Assembly: GCA_023406715.1 (NCBI GenBank)
Contig: JAEXVC010000028.1
Span: 1-31,584 of the forward strand
Origin: Bacteroidota bacterium
Lineage (GTDB): Bacteria > Bacteroidota > Bacteroidia > Bacteroidales > Tenuifilaceae
Direction of reading: 5' to 3'
DNA: 31,584 nt
Under the pieces are notes generated by a model. That model searched no databases. It was not told the origin of the DNA and saw only the letters and a program-made list of their open reading frames with translations. How positions within the stretch are numbered: the stretch's first letter is position 1; each line of letters starts with the position of its first letter. A program made the translations under genes and the position numbers. Of the stretch, positions 1 through 6,690 are shown one piece after another.

Positions 1-1862
1 ACAATGTGCCTTACCTTAAACCCATTTGCCAACAATGCATTCTCAAAGCTATCCCGATGTTCGGGTGTGGTACGAAAAGTAATTTTAGCGTTGGTTTGCT
101 TGGCATAATGTGATAAGGATTGTAGCCAACCACTGAAGTTTGGTTCAAACTCTGCAATCGGGGGAACTACAACTTCAATCTCCTTGATACTTACAATAGG
201 AGATTTAAAACTTACAACATAAATGGGTTGTCTGGAGTCCCTTAAAACACCCTCGAGTATTGTTCCAAATATCCATTGCTTTGTACTGTAGCTTCCGTTC
301 CAACCCATAATAATTTTTGAGGCCATAATCTCCTTGGCTGCTCTAACAATGCCCGACGAAATATTAATATCCATTCGTACAACAAATTCAGTATGAATCT
401 CAGAAGTAGTGGAAAGTTCCTCTATATTTTTGGATAGTTTCGTAGATATTTCATTTTCATCCTTAACTACGTTAAGAATATATATTGGACTTTTTTTGCT
501 CTGGGTTCTTATTAAATTGGCATACTCAATAAGCGGTAAAATATTCGTTGGATTTGAAACAGGTATTAATATTCTATCGCTCCTTTCAGTTTGATATTGC
601 TGAGGTGTTTCTTTAAGGACAATCTTTTTAGCAGTACGTTCCGTTACAATTGCGCTAACAATACACGATGCAAAAATCACAACAATTGTGGCATTCAGTA
701 CATTGATATCAATAATTCCCATTTGGTATCCAATAAGAATAATTGCAATTGTTGCTGCTGCGTGTGCAGTGCTCAAACCAAATATTAACTGGCGTTCAAT
801 TGTTTTGTATAAAAATATTTTTTGGGTAACGTACGCTGCCAGCCATTTGCTCGATATTGCAAAAACTATTAAAATAATTGATAGTTTAAGTGATTCCCAT
901 CCGCTAATAAATGCTTTTAAATCGATAAGCATTCCAACATACAATAAGAAAATCGGGATAAAAATAGCATTCCCAACAAACTCTATTCTACTCATTAATG
1001 TTGATGAATGGGGGATTTGTCGGTTTAAAACAATTCCAGCCATAAAAGCACCGATAATAGGCTCAAGCCTAATTAGTTTGGCTAATGTTCCAGCAAGAAA
1101 TACCATGGAAAGAACAAAAACATACTGTGCAATAATATCGGTTGATGTGTTTTTAAAGAACCATTTTGTAATTCTAGGGAATATGTATAGAATAAAAAAG
1201 AAGTAAACGACAATAGAACCGCTTAGTATAAACCAAAAATTGGATGAATTTTCGCCATTTTTTAGAGCAACAATAAGTATAAGAAGAAGTAGAACTAAGG
1301 TATCTGTAATGATAGTTCCACCAATTGCCACCCCTACAGGTTCTGTTTTGGTTAACCTTAATCGCGATACAATTGGATAAGCTATGAGGGTTTGAGTGGA
1401 AAACATACTAGATACTAGTAACGATGGAAGTATCTCGTAGTTTAGTATATGCCTACAAACCCAGAATCCAACTATAAAAGGAATTGTAAAAGTTAATGCT
1501 CCAAAAACCAAGTTTCTATTTTTATTCTGAACAAAAGTATTCATGTCCAGCTCCAACCCTGCTAGGAACATTAGGTACATCAGTCCAACATTTCCTAGTA
1601 GTGCAATGCTCCCACTACTTTCAAGAATATTAAAACCTGAACTGCCAAGTAGCATGCCCGATAGTATTAACCCAATAATACCGGGCATTTTAAATTTTGT
1701 GAAGATAAATGGAACTATAAGAATTACTAGAAGTGTTATGCAGAATACAATTACGGGCTCATGAAAAGGAAGCGAGAATACTCCATTTAAATCGGAACTG
1801 GGAAATGATAGGCAACCTAAGTAGTTCAAAAAAGACAAAAGAGGTGCTGATAGGGTAAGCAT
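1..1862 (-). CDS. Cation:proton antiporter (CPA2/Kef type) with C-terminal Usp-like region, C-terminus cut by window edge
   Basis: Inner-membrane monovalent cation/H+ exchanger. The frame is open from the ATG at 1862 to position 1, about 620 residues, with no stop in the window. Residues about 30-420 are strongly hydrophobic and form roughly a dozen membrane segments with the Na+/H+ exchanger look: an early PGIIGLILSGMLLG segment, FLAGLELDM, then GGTIITDTLVLLLL (a conserved Asp in a membrane helix), and GAFMAGIVLNR. From about residue 430 the chain becomes soluble (ERSDRILIPVSNPTNILPL) and resembles a universal-stress-protein fold, a common sensory tail in Bacteroidota antiporters. The ion (Na+ or K+) cannot be told from sequence. 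It is divergent from the sugar permease at 2034. Family assignment is firm; the Usp assignment is by pattern only. Confidence 0.88.
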   Translation of the reverse strand, partial: MLTLSAPLLSFLNYLGCLSFPSSDLNGVFSLPFHEPVIVFCITLLVILIVPFIFTKFKMPGIIGLILSGMLLGSSGFNILESSGSIALLGNVGLMYLMFLAGLELDMNTFVQNKNRNLVFGALTFTIPFIVGFWVCRHILNYEILPSLLVSSMFSTQTLIAYPIVSRLRLTKTEPVGVAIGGTIITDTLVLLLLILIVALKNGENSSNFWFILSGSIVVYFFFILYIFPRITKWFFKNTSTDIIAQYVFVLSMVFLAGTLAKLIRLEPIIGAFMAGIVLNRQIPHSSTLMSRIEFVGNAIFIPIFLLYVGMLIDLKAFISGWESLKLSIILIVFAISSKWLAAYVTQKIFLYKTIERQLIFGLSTAHAAATIAIILIGYQMGIIDINVLNATIVVIFASCIVSAIVTERTAKKIVLKETPQQYQTERSDRILIPVSNPTNILPLIEYANLIRTQSKKSPIYILNVVKDENEISTKLSKNIEELSTTSEIHTEFVVRMDINISSGIVRAAKEIMASKIIMGWNGSYSTKQWIFGTILEGVLRDSRQPIYVVSFKSPIVSIKEIEVVVPPIAEFEPNFSGWLQSLSHYAKQTNAKITFRTTPEHRDSFENALLANGFKVRHI

Positions 1863-1870
1863 ATTCTTCT

Positions 1871-1878
1871 CAAAAATA
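1871..1878 (-). promoter_or_regulatory. Possible -7 element (TATTTTTG) for the antiporter
   Basis: On the minus strand this reads TATTTTTG, a full match to the Bacteroidota -7 consensus TAnnTTTG, just 8 nt upstream of the antiporter ATG. No TTG sits at the expected 19-21 nt distance, so support is weak, and such a short motif is easily met by chance in AT-rich DNA. If real, the message would be nearly leaderless. Confidence 0.25.
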
Positions 1879-1997
1879 GTTGTGGCAATATACAAAATTC
1901 TTCTATTGTTGATTTTCTAGCAAGTTAAAAACCCCATTAGTTTCTTGCTATAGTTTAAAAAATCAGCATTGAATTCAAATTAAATACGAACTTTTAA

Positions 1998-2005
1998 TAC
2001 ATTTG
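1998..2005 (+). promoter_or_regulatory. Possible -7 element (TACATTTG) for the sugar permease
   Basis: TACATTTG matches TAnnTTTG and ends 28 nt before the ATG at 2034. No TTG is found 19-21 nt upstream, so the call rests on the -7 box and its position alone. Confidence 0.35.
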
Positions 2006-2033
2006 AGTCCTTAACAAGATTAAACCAAAAACA

Positions 2034-3302
2034 ATGAACCTAAAATCTAAAACCAATCAAAGTTACATATTGCCAATGCTCATTATTGGTGCATTATTCT
2101 TTATTTTTGGATTTGTAACGTGGCTAAATGGCATTCTTATTCCATACTTTAAAATTTCCTGCCAACTTACCGATTTCCAAGCCACTTTTGTTGCTTTTGC
2201 TTTTTACATATCCTATACAATTATGGCTTTACCAGCATCGTGGGTTCTTAAGAAAACTGGATTTCATAAGGGAATGACAGTGGGATTGCTTGTTATGGCT
2301 GTTGGTACGCTTATTTTTGTGCCTGCTGCTTTTGAACGAGCTTACTGGATGTTCTTGTTAGGATTGTTTGTTATGGGAGCAGGATTGGCATTACTTCAAA
2401 CAGCATCAAACCCATATATAACTATTATTGGCCCACGTGAGAGTGCTGCAAAACGCATAAGTATTATGGGGATATGTAATAAGCTAGCCGGAGCAATTGC
2501 CCCGCTTATTTTGGCTTACTTTATACTGCAGGATGGCGATTCGTTTGTACAATCGTTAAGTAATTTAGGCGATGTGGAAAAGAGCGCAGCACTCGATGGT
2601 CTTGCCCAAAGGGTTGTTGGACCTTACATTGTTATGACCTCAATTTTGGTTCTTTTAGGAATATTTGTCCGCTATGCACCGCTACCCGAAGTGGATTTAG
2701 AGCAAGATTCAGATGTTGCTAGCGATAAACTTAATACCAAAACAAGTATTTTCCATTTTCCCCAGTTAATTTTAGGTGCCATTGCTCTTTTCTTTTACGT
2801 TGGAGCCGAAGTTGTGGCAGGCGATACAATTATTAGATATGGTATGTCGCAAGGCATAGAAATATCTACTGCTAAAGCATTCACTTCCTACACCCTTTTT
2901 GCAATGATATTTGGATACTTAATTGGAATTGTGCTTATTCCCAAATACATATCGCAACGTGTAGCACTTTTAGCCTCTGCTGTGTTAGGCATTTTATTCA
3001 CATTTGGAGTTATATTTACTGATGGTTCAACATCAATTTTCTTTTTAGCGCTGATGGGACTTGCCAATGCCTTAGTTTGGCCAGCAATATGGCCTTTGGC
3101 AATACACGACCTTGGGAAATTCATAAAAACAGGCTCAGCAATACTAATTATGGCCATTGCTGGTGGAGCATTATTGCCATTGATATGGGGAAAAATAAGT
3201 GATATCTATAATCCCCAAATTGCTTATGTGGTTTTAATCCCTTCCTACTTAATCATTCTGTACTATTCGGTTTGGGGTTATAAACTTAGGAATTGGCGAT
3301 AG
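2034..3302 (+). CDS. Sugar MFS permease, FucP/GluP family
   Basis: Major-facilitator proton symporter for a monosaccharide, in the family of fucose permease FucP and glucose/galactose permease GluP. The 422 residues match the family's usual length and form about 12 membrane segments. The opening helix carries the family signature FGFVTWLNGILIPYFK (residues 25-40). Further typical motifs are GAGLALLQTASNPYI near residue 120 and GLANALVWPAIWPLAI near residue 345. The ATG at 2034 follows an A-rich stretch, as usual in this phylum. It appears to be a single-gene unit: it is divergent from the antiporter, and the caspase gene downstream has its own promoter. The actual sugar (fucose, glucose, galactose or N-acetylglucosamine) cannot be read from the sequence. 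Confidence 0.92.
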   Translation: MNLKSKTNQSYILPMLIIGALFFIFGFVTWLNGILIPYFKISCQLTDFQATFVAFAFYISYTIMALPASWVLKKTGFHKGMTVGLLVMAVGTLIFVPAAFERAYWMFLLGLFVMGAGLALLQTASNPYITIIGPRESAAKRISIMGICNKLAGAIAPLILAYFILQDGDSFVQSLSNLGDVEKSAALDGLAQRVVGPYIVMTSILVLLGIFVRYAPLPEVDLEQDSDVASDKLNTKTSIFHFPQLILGAIALFFYVGAEVVAGDTIIRYGMSQGIEISTAKAFTSYTLFAMIFGYLIGIVLIPKYISQRVALLASAVLGILFTFGVIFTDGSTSIFFLALMGLANALVWPAIWPLAIHDLGKFIKTGSAILIMAIAGGALLPLIWGKISDIYNPQIAYVVLIPSYLIILYYSVWGYKLRNWR

Positions 3303-3319
3303 ATTCAATTATGTTTAAA

Positions 3320-3350
3320 TTGACTTAAGAATTCATTTGGTTTAATTTTG
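3320..3350 (+). promoter_or_regulatory. Bacteroidota-type promoter for the caspase lipoprotein gene
   Basis: TTG at 3320-3322 is followed after exactly 20 nt by TAATTTTG at 3343-3350, a full match to the phylum consensus TTG-N19/20-TAnnTTTG. The ATG lies 21 nt beyond, giving a short leader. It shows that the gene at 3372 is transcribed separately from the permease. Confidence 0.6.
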
Positions 3351-3371
3351 TATAGATAAAAAACTTTCGTT

Positions 3372-4670
3372 ATGACCAGAATATTCAACTTTATAGTATT
3401 GCTTGGATTTGCACTATTAATAAGTGCATGTGCAACAATGCTGAACTCCACTAAACAAAAGGTTTCCCTTACATCAAATCCTGTTGGGGCTGAGGTGTAC
3501 GTAAACAATGTTAGCACTGGCAAAACAACACCGTGCAATGTGTGGGTAAAACGGAAGGTGCAAAAGGGTCAGGTGAATTCTAAAAATCAGTATATATATG
3601 AGTTTCGCAAAGAGGGTTTTGTGCCTTACACCTATACCGATAAGGCTGAGGTAAGCGGAAAAATATGGTTGAATCTGATTCTAAATGTTGCGGCAATTCC
3701 TGCTTTTGGTGTCGATTTTATATCGGGAGGGGCATACTATTACGATAAGGATGTTCTTGCAACACTGCAAAAAGAGTCGGGCTATGTGGTTATTCGCGAT
3801 ACTGTTGTAAAGCAACAGGTTGTTTACGTTCAATCGCCCGATAACAAAGGTTATGTTTTTGAGAGGCTATCCGATGTTGATAAGGATATTCCGAACAACA
3901 ATATTGAAAATCCACTCCGCTTCGCCCTGATTATTGGTAATGAGGACTACAGTTCAAAGCAGGTTGATTTAACAGCTGAGGTGAATGTTGATTTTGCCCG
4001 TAACGATGCCTCTGCTTTTAAGGAGTATGCAATGAATATTTTGGGTATTCCTGAACAAAACATCACTCTACTGCTCGATGCCACTACTGGCCAAATGAAT
4101 CAGGCAATTGCCCGAATGAACTTAATCATGAAGAATGCCAAAGGCAAAGGAGAACTTTTTGTTTACTATGCTGGCCATGGTTTACCCGATGAGGTTACCC
4201 GCGAACCATACACTATGCCTGTTGATATATCGGGACAAAACGCTAAGGATGGAATTAAGCTATACGATTTGTACGGTAAGCTAACCGAACATCCCGCTAA
4301 AAGGGTTGTGGTGTTTATTGATGCATGTTTCTCAGGTGGAGCGCGTAATAAAGCATTAGTTGCAGCAAGGGGCGTTAAGGTACGTCCTGCCGAAGGAGTT
4401 TTGCGTGGCAATATAGCCATACTATCCGCCACCTCTGGCGACCAAACCGCACTACCTTATAAGGATAAGAAACACGGATTCTTCACATACTACCTACTTA
4501 AAAAACTTAAGGAAACTAAGGGTAATATATCGTACCAAGAGTTGGTGGAGTACCTGTCGGATGCAATCCCACTTCAATCCGTATTGCTCAACAATAAGGA
4601 GCAAACTCCAACCAATAAACTAGGCGTTGATAGTAATGAGGATTTGAATAGTTGGGTGCTGGTTAGGTAG
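3372..4670 (+). CDS. Caspase-like (peptidase C14) lipoprotein with PEGA-like N-terminal domain
   Basis: Predicted envelope-anchored cysteine protease of the metacaspase/caspase clan. The N-terminus is a lipoprotein signal with lipobox LISAC, the lipidated Cys being residue 20. Residues about 30-80 (TSNPVGAEVYVNNVSTGK and on) look like a PEGA surface module. A hydrophobic stretch lies near 95-115. The caspase fold begins near residue 180 (RFALIIGNEDY). The catalytic His is H269 in VYYAGHG and the catalytic Cys is C319 in VVFIDACFSGG, a normal 50-residue spacing, so the protease should be active. The basic linker after C319 may be an activation-cleavage region. Substrate and role are unknown. 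It has its own promoter; the TA pair follows 90 nt downstream. The family is certain and the function is not. Confidence 0.9.
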   Translation: MTRIFNFIVLLGFALLISACATMLNSTKQKVSLTSNPVGAEVYVNNVSTGKTTPCNVWVKRKVQKGQVNSKNQYIYEFRKEGFVPYTYTDKAEVSGKIWLNLILNVAAIPAFGVDFISGGAYYYDKDVLATLQKESGYVVIRDTVVKQQVVYVQSPDNKGYVFERLSDVDKDIPNNNIENPLRFALIIGNEDYSSKQVDLTAEVNVDFARNDASAFKEYAMNILGIPEQNITLLLDATTGQMNQAIARMNLIMKNAKGKGELFVYYAGHGLPDEVTREPYTMPVDISGQNAKDGIKLYDLYGKLTEHPAKRVVVFIDACFSGGARNKALVAARGVKVRPAEGVLRGNIAILSATSGDQTALPYKDKKHGFFTYYLLKKLKETKGNISYQELVEYLSDAIPLQSVLLNNKEQTPTNKLGVDSNEDLNSWVLVR

Positions 4671-4713
4671 ATTAATTAGGCAAGTTGTGTGAAATTAAAA
4701 AAAGATATAGATA

Positions 4714-4744
4714 TTGACAGTTATACCAAAAATTGGTAACTTTG
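4714..4744 (+). promoter_or_regulatory. Promoter of the parDE operon
   Basis: TTG at 4714-4716, 20 nt, then TAACTTTG at 4737-4744: an exact Bacteroidota promoter. It sets the translation start, because the open frame extends upstream to a TTG at 4733 that lies inside the -7 region and cannot be on the message. The first usable start is the ATG at 4760. Confidence 0.7.
4724..4738. promoter_or_regulatory. Palindromic operator candidate in the parDE promoter
   Basis: TACCAA-AAA-TTGGTA is a perfect 6-bp inverted repeat with a 3-nt centre. It fills the spacer between the -33 and -7 boxes and covers the first two bases of the -7 box. Ribbon-helix-helix antitoxins repress their own operons by binding such palindromes, so this is the likely ParD site. 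Binding itself is inferred. Confidence 0.5.
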
Positions 4745-4759
4745 CAAAAACAAGATGCT

Positions 4760-5011
4760 ATGAATAGAAACACTTCAATATCAATAGGAAACTATTTTGA
4801 CAATTTTATCAAAAATAGGATTTCTGAAGGGCGTTATAAAAATGCCAGCGAAGTTATACGAGCAGGACTAAGACTTCTTGAAGAAGAAGAAAATAAGGTT
4901 ATTGCACTCAGAGAAGCTATTCAAGATGGGTTAGAAAGTGGAATCGCTCATGACTTTGACCCTGAAACCCACTTAGAAAAAATAAAAGCTAATCGAAACT
5001 TGAATGGCTAA
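4760..5011 (+). CDS. parD: ParD-type antitoxin (ribbon-helix-helix, CopG-like)
   Basis: Antitoxin of a type II toxin-antitoxin pair; it binds and neutralises ParE and represses the operon. 83 residues from the ATG at 4760, typical for the family. The N-terminal beta strand NTSISIGNYFDNFI and the helix GRYKNASEVIRAGLRLLEEE form the ribbon-helix-helix DNA-binding dimer. The acidic tail (DGLESGIAHDFDPETHLEKI) is the usual toxin-wrapping region. An upstream TTG start would place the start inside the promoter and is rejected. The coding end overlaps the toxin start by 8 nt, which implies translational coupling. The closest alternative is a generic CopG regulator, but the adjacent ParE makes the TA call firm. 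Confidence 0.9.
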   Translation: MNRNTSISIGNYFDNFIKNRISEGRYKNASEVIRAGLRLLEEEENKVIALREAIQDGLESGIAHDFDPETHLEKIKANRNLNG

Positions 5012-5306
5012 ATTTAGGTTTACAAATAAAGCGGTTTATGATTTAACACAGATTTGGAGTTACACCGTTGATAAGTGGTCTGAAAAACAAGCAGACAAGT
5101 ACTACCATATGCTTATAGATAATTGCAATGAAGTTGCATGTAATCCAGAATTAGGTAAAATTTATTCAGGGGTTACAGAAAACTTATTAGGATTTAAAGC
5201 AGGACGGCATATAATATTTTATAGGATTATAGAGAAGGATGAAGTTGAAATAATTAGAATCCTTCACGAACACATGGATTTAAAGAATAGAATAATTGAA
5301 AAATAA
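5004..5306 (+). CDS. parE: ParE/RelE-superfamily toxin
   Basis: Toxin partner of ParD. 100 residues with the compact RelE/ParE fold: TNKAVYDLTQIWSYTVDKWS at the N-terminus, then KQADKYYHMLIDNCNEVACNP, a conserved Gly-Lys turn (ELGKIYSG), GFKAGRHIIFYRI, and a C-terminal strand IIRILHEHMDL. The GRHIIFYRI and ILHEHMD segments are typical of ParE toxins, which target DNA gyrase; RelE-type ribosome-dependent mRNA cleavage is the alternative within the superfamily. It starts 8 nt before the parD stop. A 59-nt repeat begins exactly at its TAA stop codon (5304), so the pair looks like the payload of a cassette-like unit. Confidence 0.88.
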   Translation: MAKFRFTNKAVYDLTQIWSYTVDKWSEKQADKYYHMLIDNCNEVACNPELGKIYSGVTENLLGFKAGRHIIFYRIIEKDEVEIIRILHEHMDLKNRIIEK

Positions 5307-5362
5307 CCCCACGTAACAGGCTGTTACTTTCACTAGGGCTGATGATGCAGATGCAGAATTTT
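5304..5362 (+). repeat. Direct repeat copy A, starting at the parE stop codon
   Basis: Matches 6500-6558 in 51 of 59 positions at a constant offset of 1196 bp, without gaps. From 5315 to 5362 only three positions differ (5322, 5326, 5335). The repeat begins with the TAA stop codon in both copies. Copy A also contains a perfect 7-bp palindrome with a 1-nt centre, GTAACAG-G-CTGTTAC, at 5313-5327. Confidence 0.85.
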
Positions 5363-5382
5363 ACTATCTTTAACTAACTTTT

Positions 5383-5441
5383 TAACGGCGGATAACGCCG
5401 CTGACGGTTAACTCCCCAGCGTAAGCAACTGCCGACCGTTA
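5383..5441. repeat. Stem with a single extrahelical base
   Basis: TAACGGCGG at 5383-5391 pairs with CCG-A-CCGTTA at 5432-5441, nine base pairs with one bulged A (5435). A competing small hairpin, CGGCG-GATAA-CGCCG, lies at 5386-5400. A bulged base within a conserved stem is a feature of folded attC sites. GC content here is far above that of the flanking genes. Confidence 0.55.
5414..5441 (-). repeat. Inverted copy C of the repeat core
   Basis: Read on the minus strand: TAACGG, two bases, then GGCAGTTGCTTACGCTGGGG. The 20-nt core matches the plus-strand core at 6515-6534 in 18 of 20 positions, and TAACGG recurs at 6500-6505. Copies C and B thus point outward from the gene at 5483-6502 like terminal inverted repeats. 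Confidence 0.7.
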
Positions 5442-5482
5442 GCGGCCATTATAAAAATGCTTCGGACAAATATTAGTGTATT

Positions 5483-6502
5483 ATGAGATTAATTTTAAAT
5501 GGACTGTTTTTTTTATTTCTTAGCATTAGCATTGAAGCAAATGCGCAGGAATTATTTGGTGATTGGATAAAAACCAAAATAACATATTTTGATAATGTTG
5601 AGCTCTCAAACGATAATTCAATTAAATACCAATTTTTAAGGTATACATTTGAAAAATATAATAAACTTTTCATGAGTTTAACTTATGATGATAAAGGAAC
5701 TCCATTGTTTTTTGATATTAATTCTAATATTCTTCAAATCAAAAATTCGTATGGATATGTGATGAATAGTTTTCAGATTAATAAGATAACAAATGATGAA
5801 TTGATTCTAGTTCAAAAAGGTAAAAATGGATATAGTGATGATGATTGTTATAAATATTATTTTATAAAAGAAAAGATCTATCAAAGCCAATTAATATTAA
5901 ACCCTTCAGAAATTTTATCGATTAAGAATAATGATACTGTCTATAAATCAACTAAAAAGATTCATGCTAAATTTTTAGGTGATAAATCATTTTTTGATTT
6001 TTGTTCTGATAATATTCCAGAAAGAAATGCTGTTATGGCGACAAATAATTTATTTCTTGCAACATTTATAGTTCGAAAGTCAGGGATTGTCGATAGTATT
6101 CAAATATTAGAAAATATTAATAAACGATTTGAAAAACAATTTCGGAAAGCTTTGGAGAAATCAAAGAACTTATGGGAGCCAGGAGAAATTGATGGTAGAA
6201 AAGTAGATGTTCAAATGAAAATTTCATTTAGATTCGTCTCTTCAGATAAATTTATTCCAATGTATGATTTTTCGCAAAAAGGGAAAACTGCTTTGAATAA
6301 TTTGGATTATACAAAAGCGCTTGAATATTTTGAGTTAGCATTAGAAAAGATTCCAAGCGATTACGAAAGTCTTTATTATAAAGCTATTTGTGAAATGAAT
6401 TTAGGTAATAAGGACGCTGCATGTGAAGATTTGGCTAAAGTTAAAACTATAGGAAAAATGCAAGTTGATGAATTAATTGAAAAAAATTGTAATAAAAAAT
6501 AA
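5483..6502 (+). CDS. Secreted protein of unknown function: lipocalin-like start, TonB C-terminal-like domain, TPR
   Basis: I do not recognise a named family. 339 residues with a signal peptide ending near ANAQ (residue 22). Residues about 23-135 look like an all-beta, lipocalin-like region (ELFGDWIKTKITYFDN). Residues about 170-245 resemble a TonB C-terminal domain: FIVRKSGIVDSIQILENINK, then a helix, then WEPGEIDGRKVDVQMKISF, where the W-P-G-x-x-x-G-x-x-V pattern is typical. Residues about 260-325 form one or two TPR helices pairs (ALNNLDYTKALEYFELALEK). Base use is much more AT-rich than in neighbouring genes, and the gene is enclosed by inverted repeat copies C and B, so it looks acquired. 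The product should be periplasmic. Confidence 0.75.
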   Translation: MRLILNGLFFLFLSISIEANAQELFGDWIKTKITYFDNVELSNDNSIKYQFLRYTFEKYNKLFMSLTYDDKGTPLFFDINSNILQIKNSYGYVMNSFQINKITNDELILVQKGKNGYSDDDCYKYYFIKEKIYQSQLILNPSEILSIKNNDTVYKSTKKIHAKFLGDKSFFDFCSDNIPERNAVMATNNLFLATFIVRKSGIVDSIQILENINKRFEKQFRKALEKSKNLWEPGEIDGRKVDVQMKISFRFVSSDKFIPMYDFSQKGKTALNNLDYTKALEYFELALEKIPSDYESLYYKAICEMNLGNKDAACEDLAKVKTIGKMQVDELIEKNCNKK

Positions 6503-6558
6503 CGGCAGCCAACAGGCAGTTGCTTTCACTGGGGCTGATGATGCAGATGCAGAATTTT
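6500..6558 (+). repeat. Direct repeat copy B, starting at the stop codon of the 5483-6502 gene
   Basis: Second copy of the 59-nt repeat, again starting at TAAC with the stop codon included. It holds the core GGCAGTTGCTTTCACTGGGG at 6515-6534. Unlike copy A it is not followed by an inverted right half: no CCGTTA or inverted core is seen between 6560 and 6690. This copy therefore appears to be a half site or the end of the array. Confidence 0.85.
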
Positions 6559-6625
6559 TATCACATTTAACCCACCCTTAAGCTTTATTTAATAGTTGGT
6601 ATACATTTTGTATGCTTGGAGCTCG

Positions 6626-6633
6626 TAAATTTG
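6626..6633 (+). promoter_or_regulatory. Possible -7 element (TAAATTTG) for the TonB receptor operon
   Basis: TAAATTTG fits TAnnTTTG and lies 57 nt before the ATG at 6691. The nearest TTG upstream (6608-6610) leaves only 15 nt, shorter than usual. A small palindrome ATACA-TTT-TGTAT lies just upstream at 6601-6613 and could bind a regulator. Confidence 0.38.
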
Positions 6634-6690
6634 TATTTTGGTTACCTTGCTGATTAACAACTATTACTAATTCAAACCATTAAAAATTAA

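Larger units (their letters stand above)
5304..5446. other. Candidate attC-like site: long imperfect palindrome between parE and the next gene
   Basis: The left half (copy A) carries a core at 5319-5338 and the right half carries the same core inverted at 5414-5433; they agree in 15 of 20 positions. The ends are TAAC (5304-5307) and GTTA (5438-5441), mirror images of each other. About 140 nt of imperfect dyad symmetry between consecutive small gene units, starting at a stop codon, resembles the longer attC sites of chromosomal integrons. The outer boxes do not fully fit the RYYYAAC and GTTRRRY consensus, and no integrase is present, so this is an inference. Confidence 0.4.

Noticed and set aside
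688..1206. Open frame of 172 codons on the plus strand
   Set aside because: It lies opposite the antiporter, whose minus-strand frame is continuous from 1862 to the window edge with clear family motifs.
4679..4692. GGCAAGTTGTGTGA, resembling the repeat core GGCAGTTGCTTTCA, upstream of parD
   Set aside because: Needs a gap and several mismatches, and no TAAC or GTTA end is next to it. It would be a welcome left boundary for the cassette array, but the match is too weak.
6560..6690. Search for an inverted right half of the repeat after copy B
   Set aside because: No CCGTTA and no inverted core were found; the region holds only promoter-like sequence for the TonB receptor.
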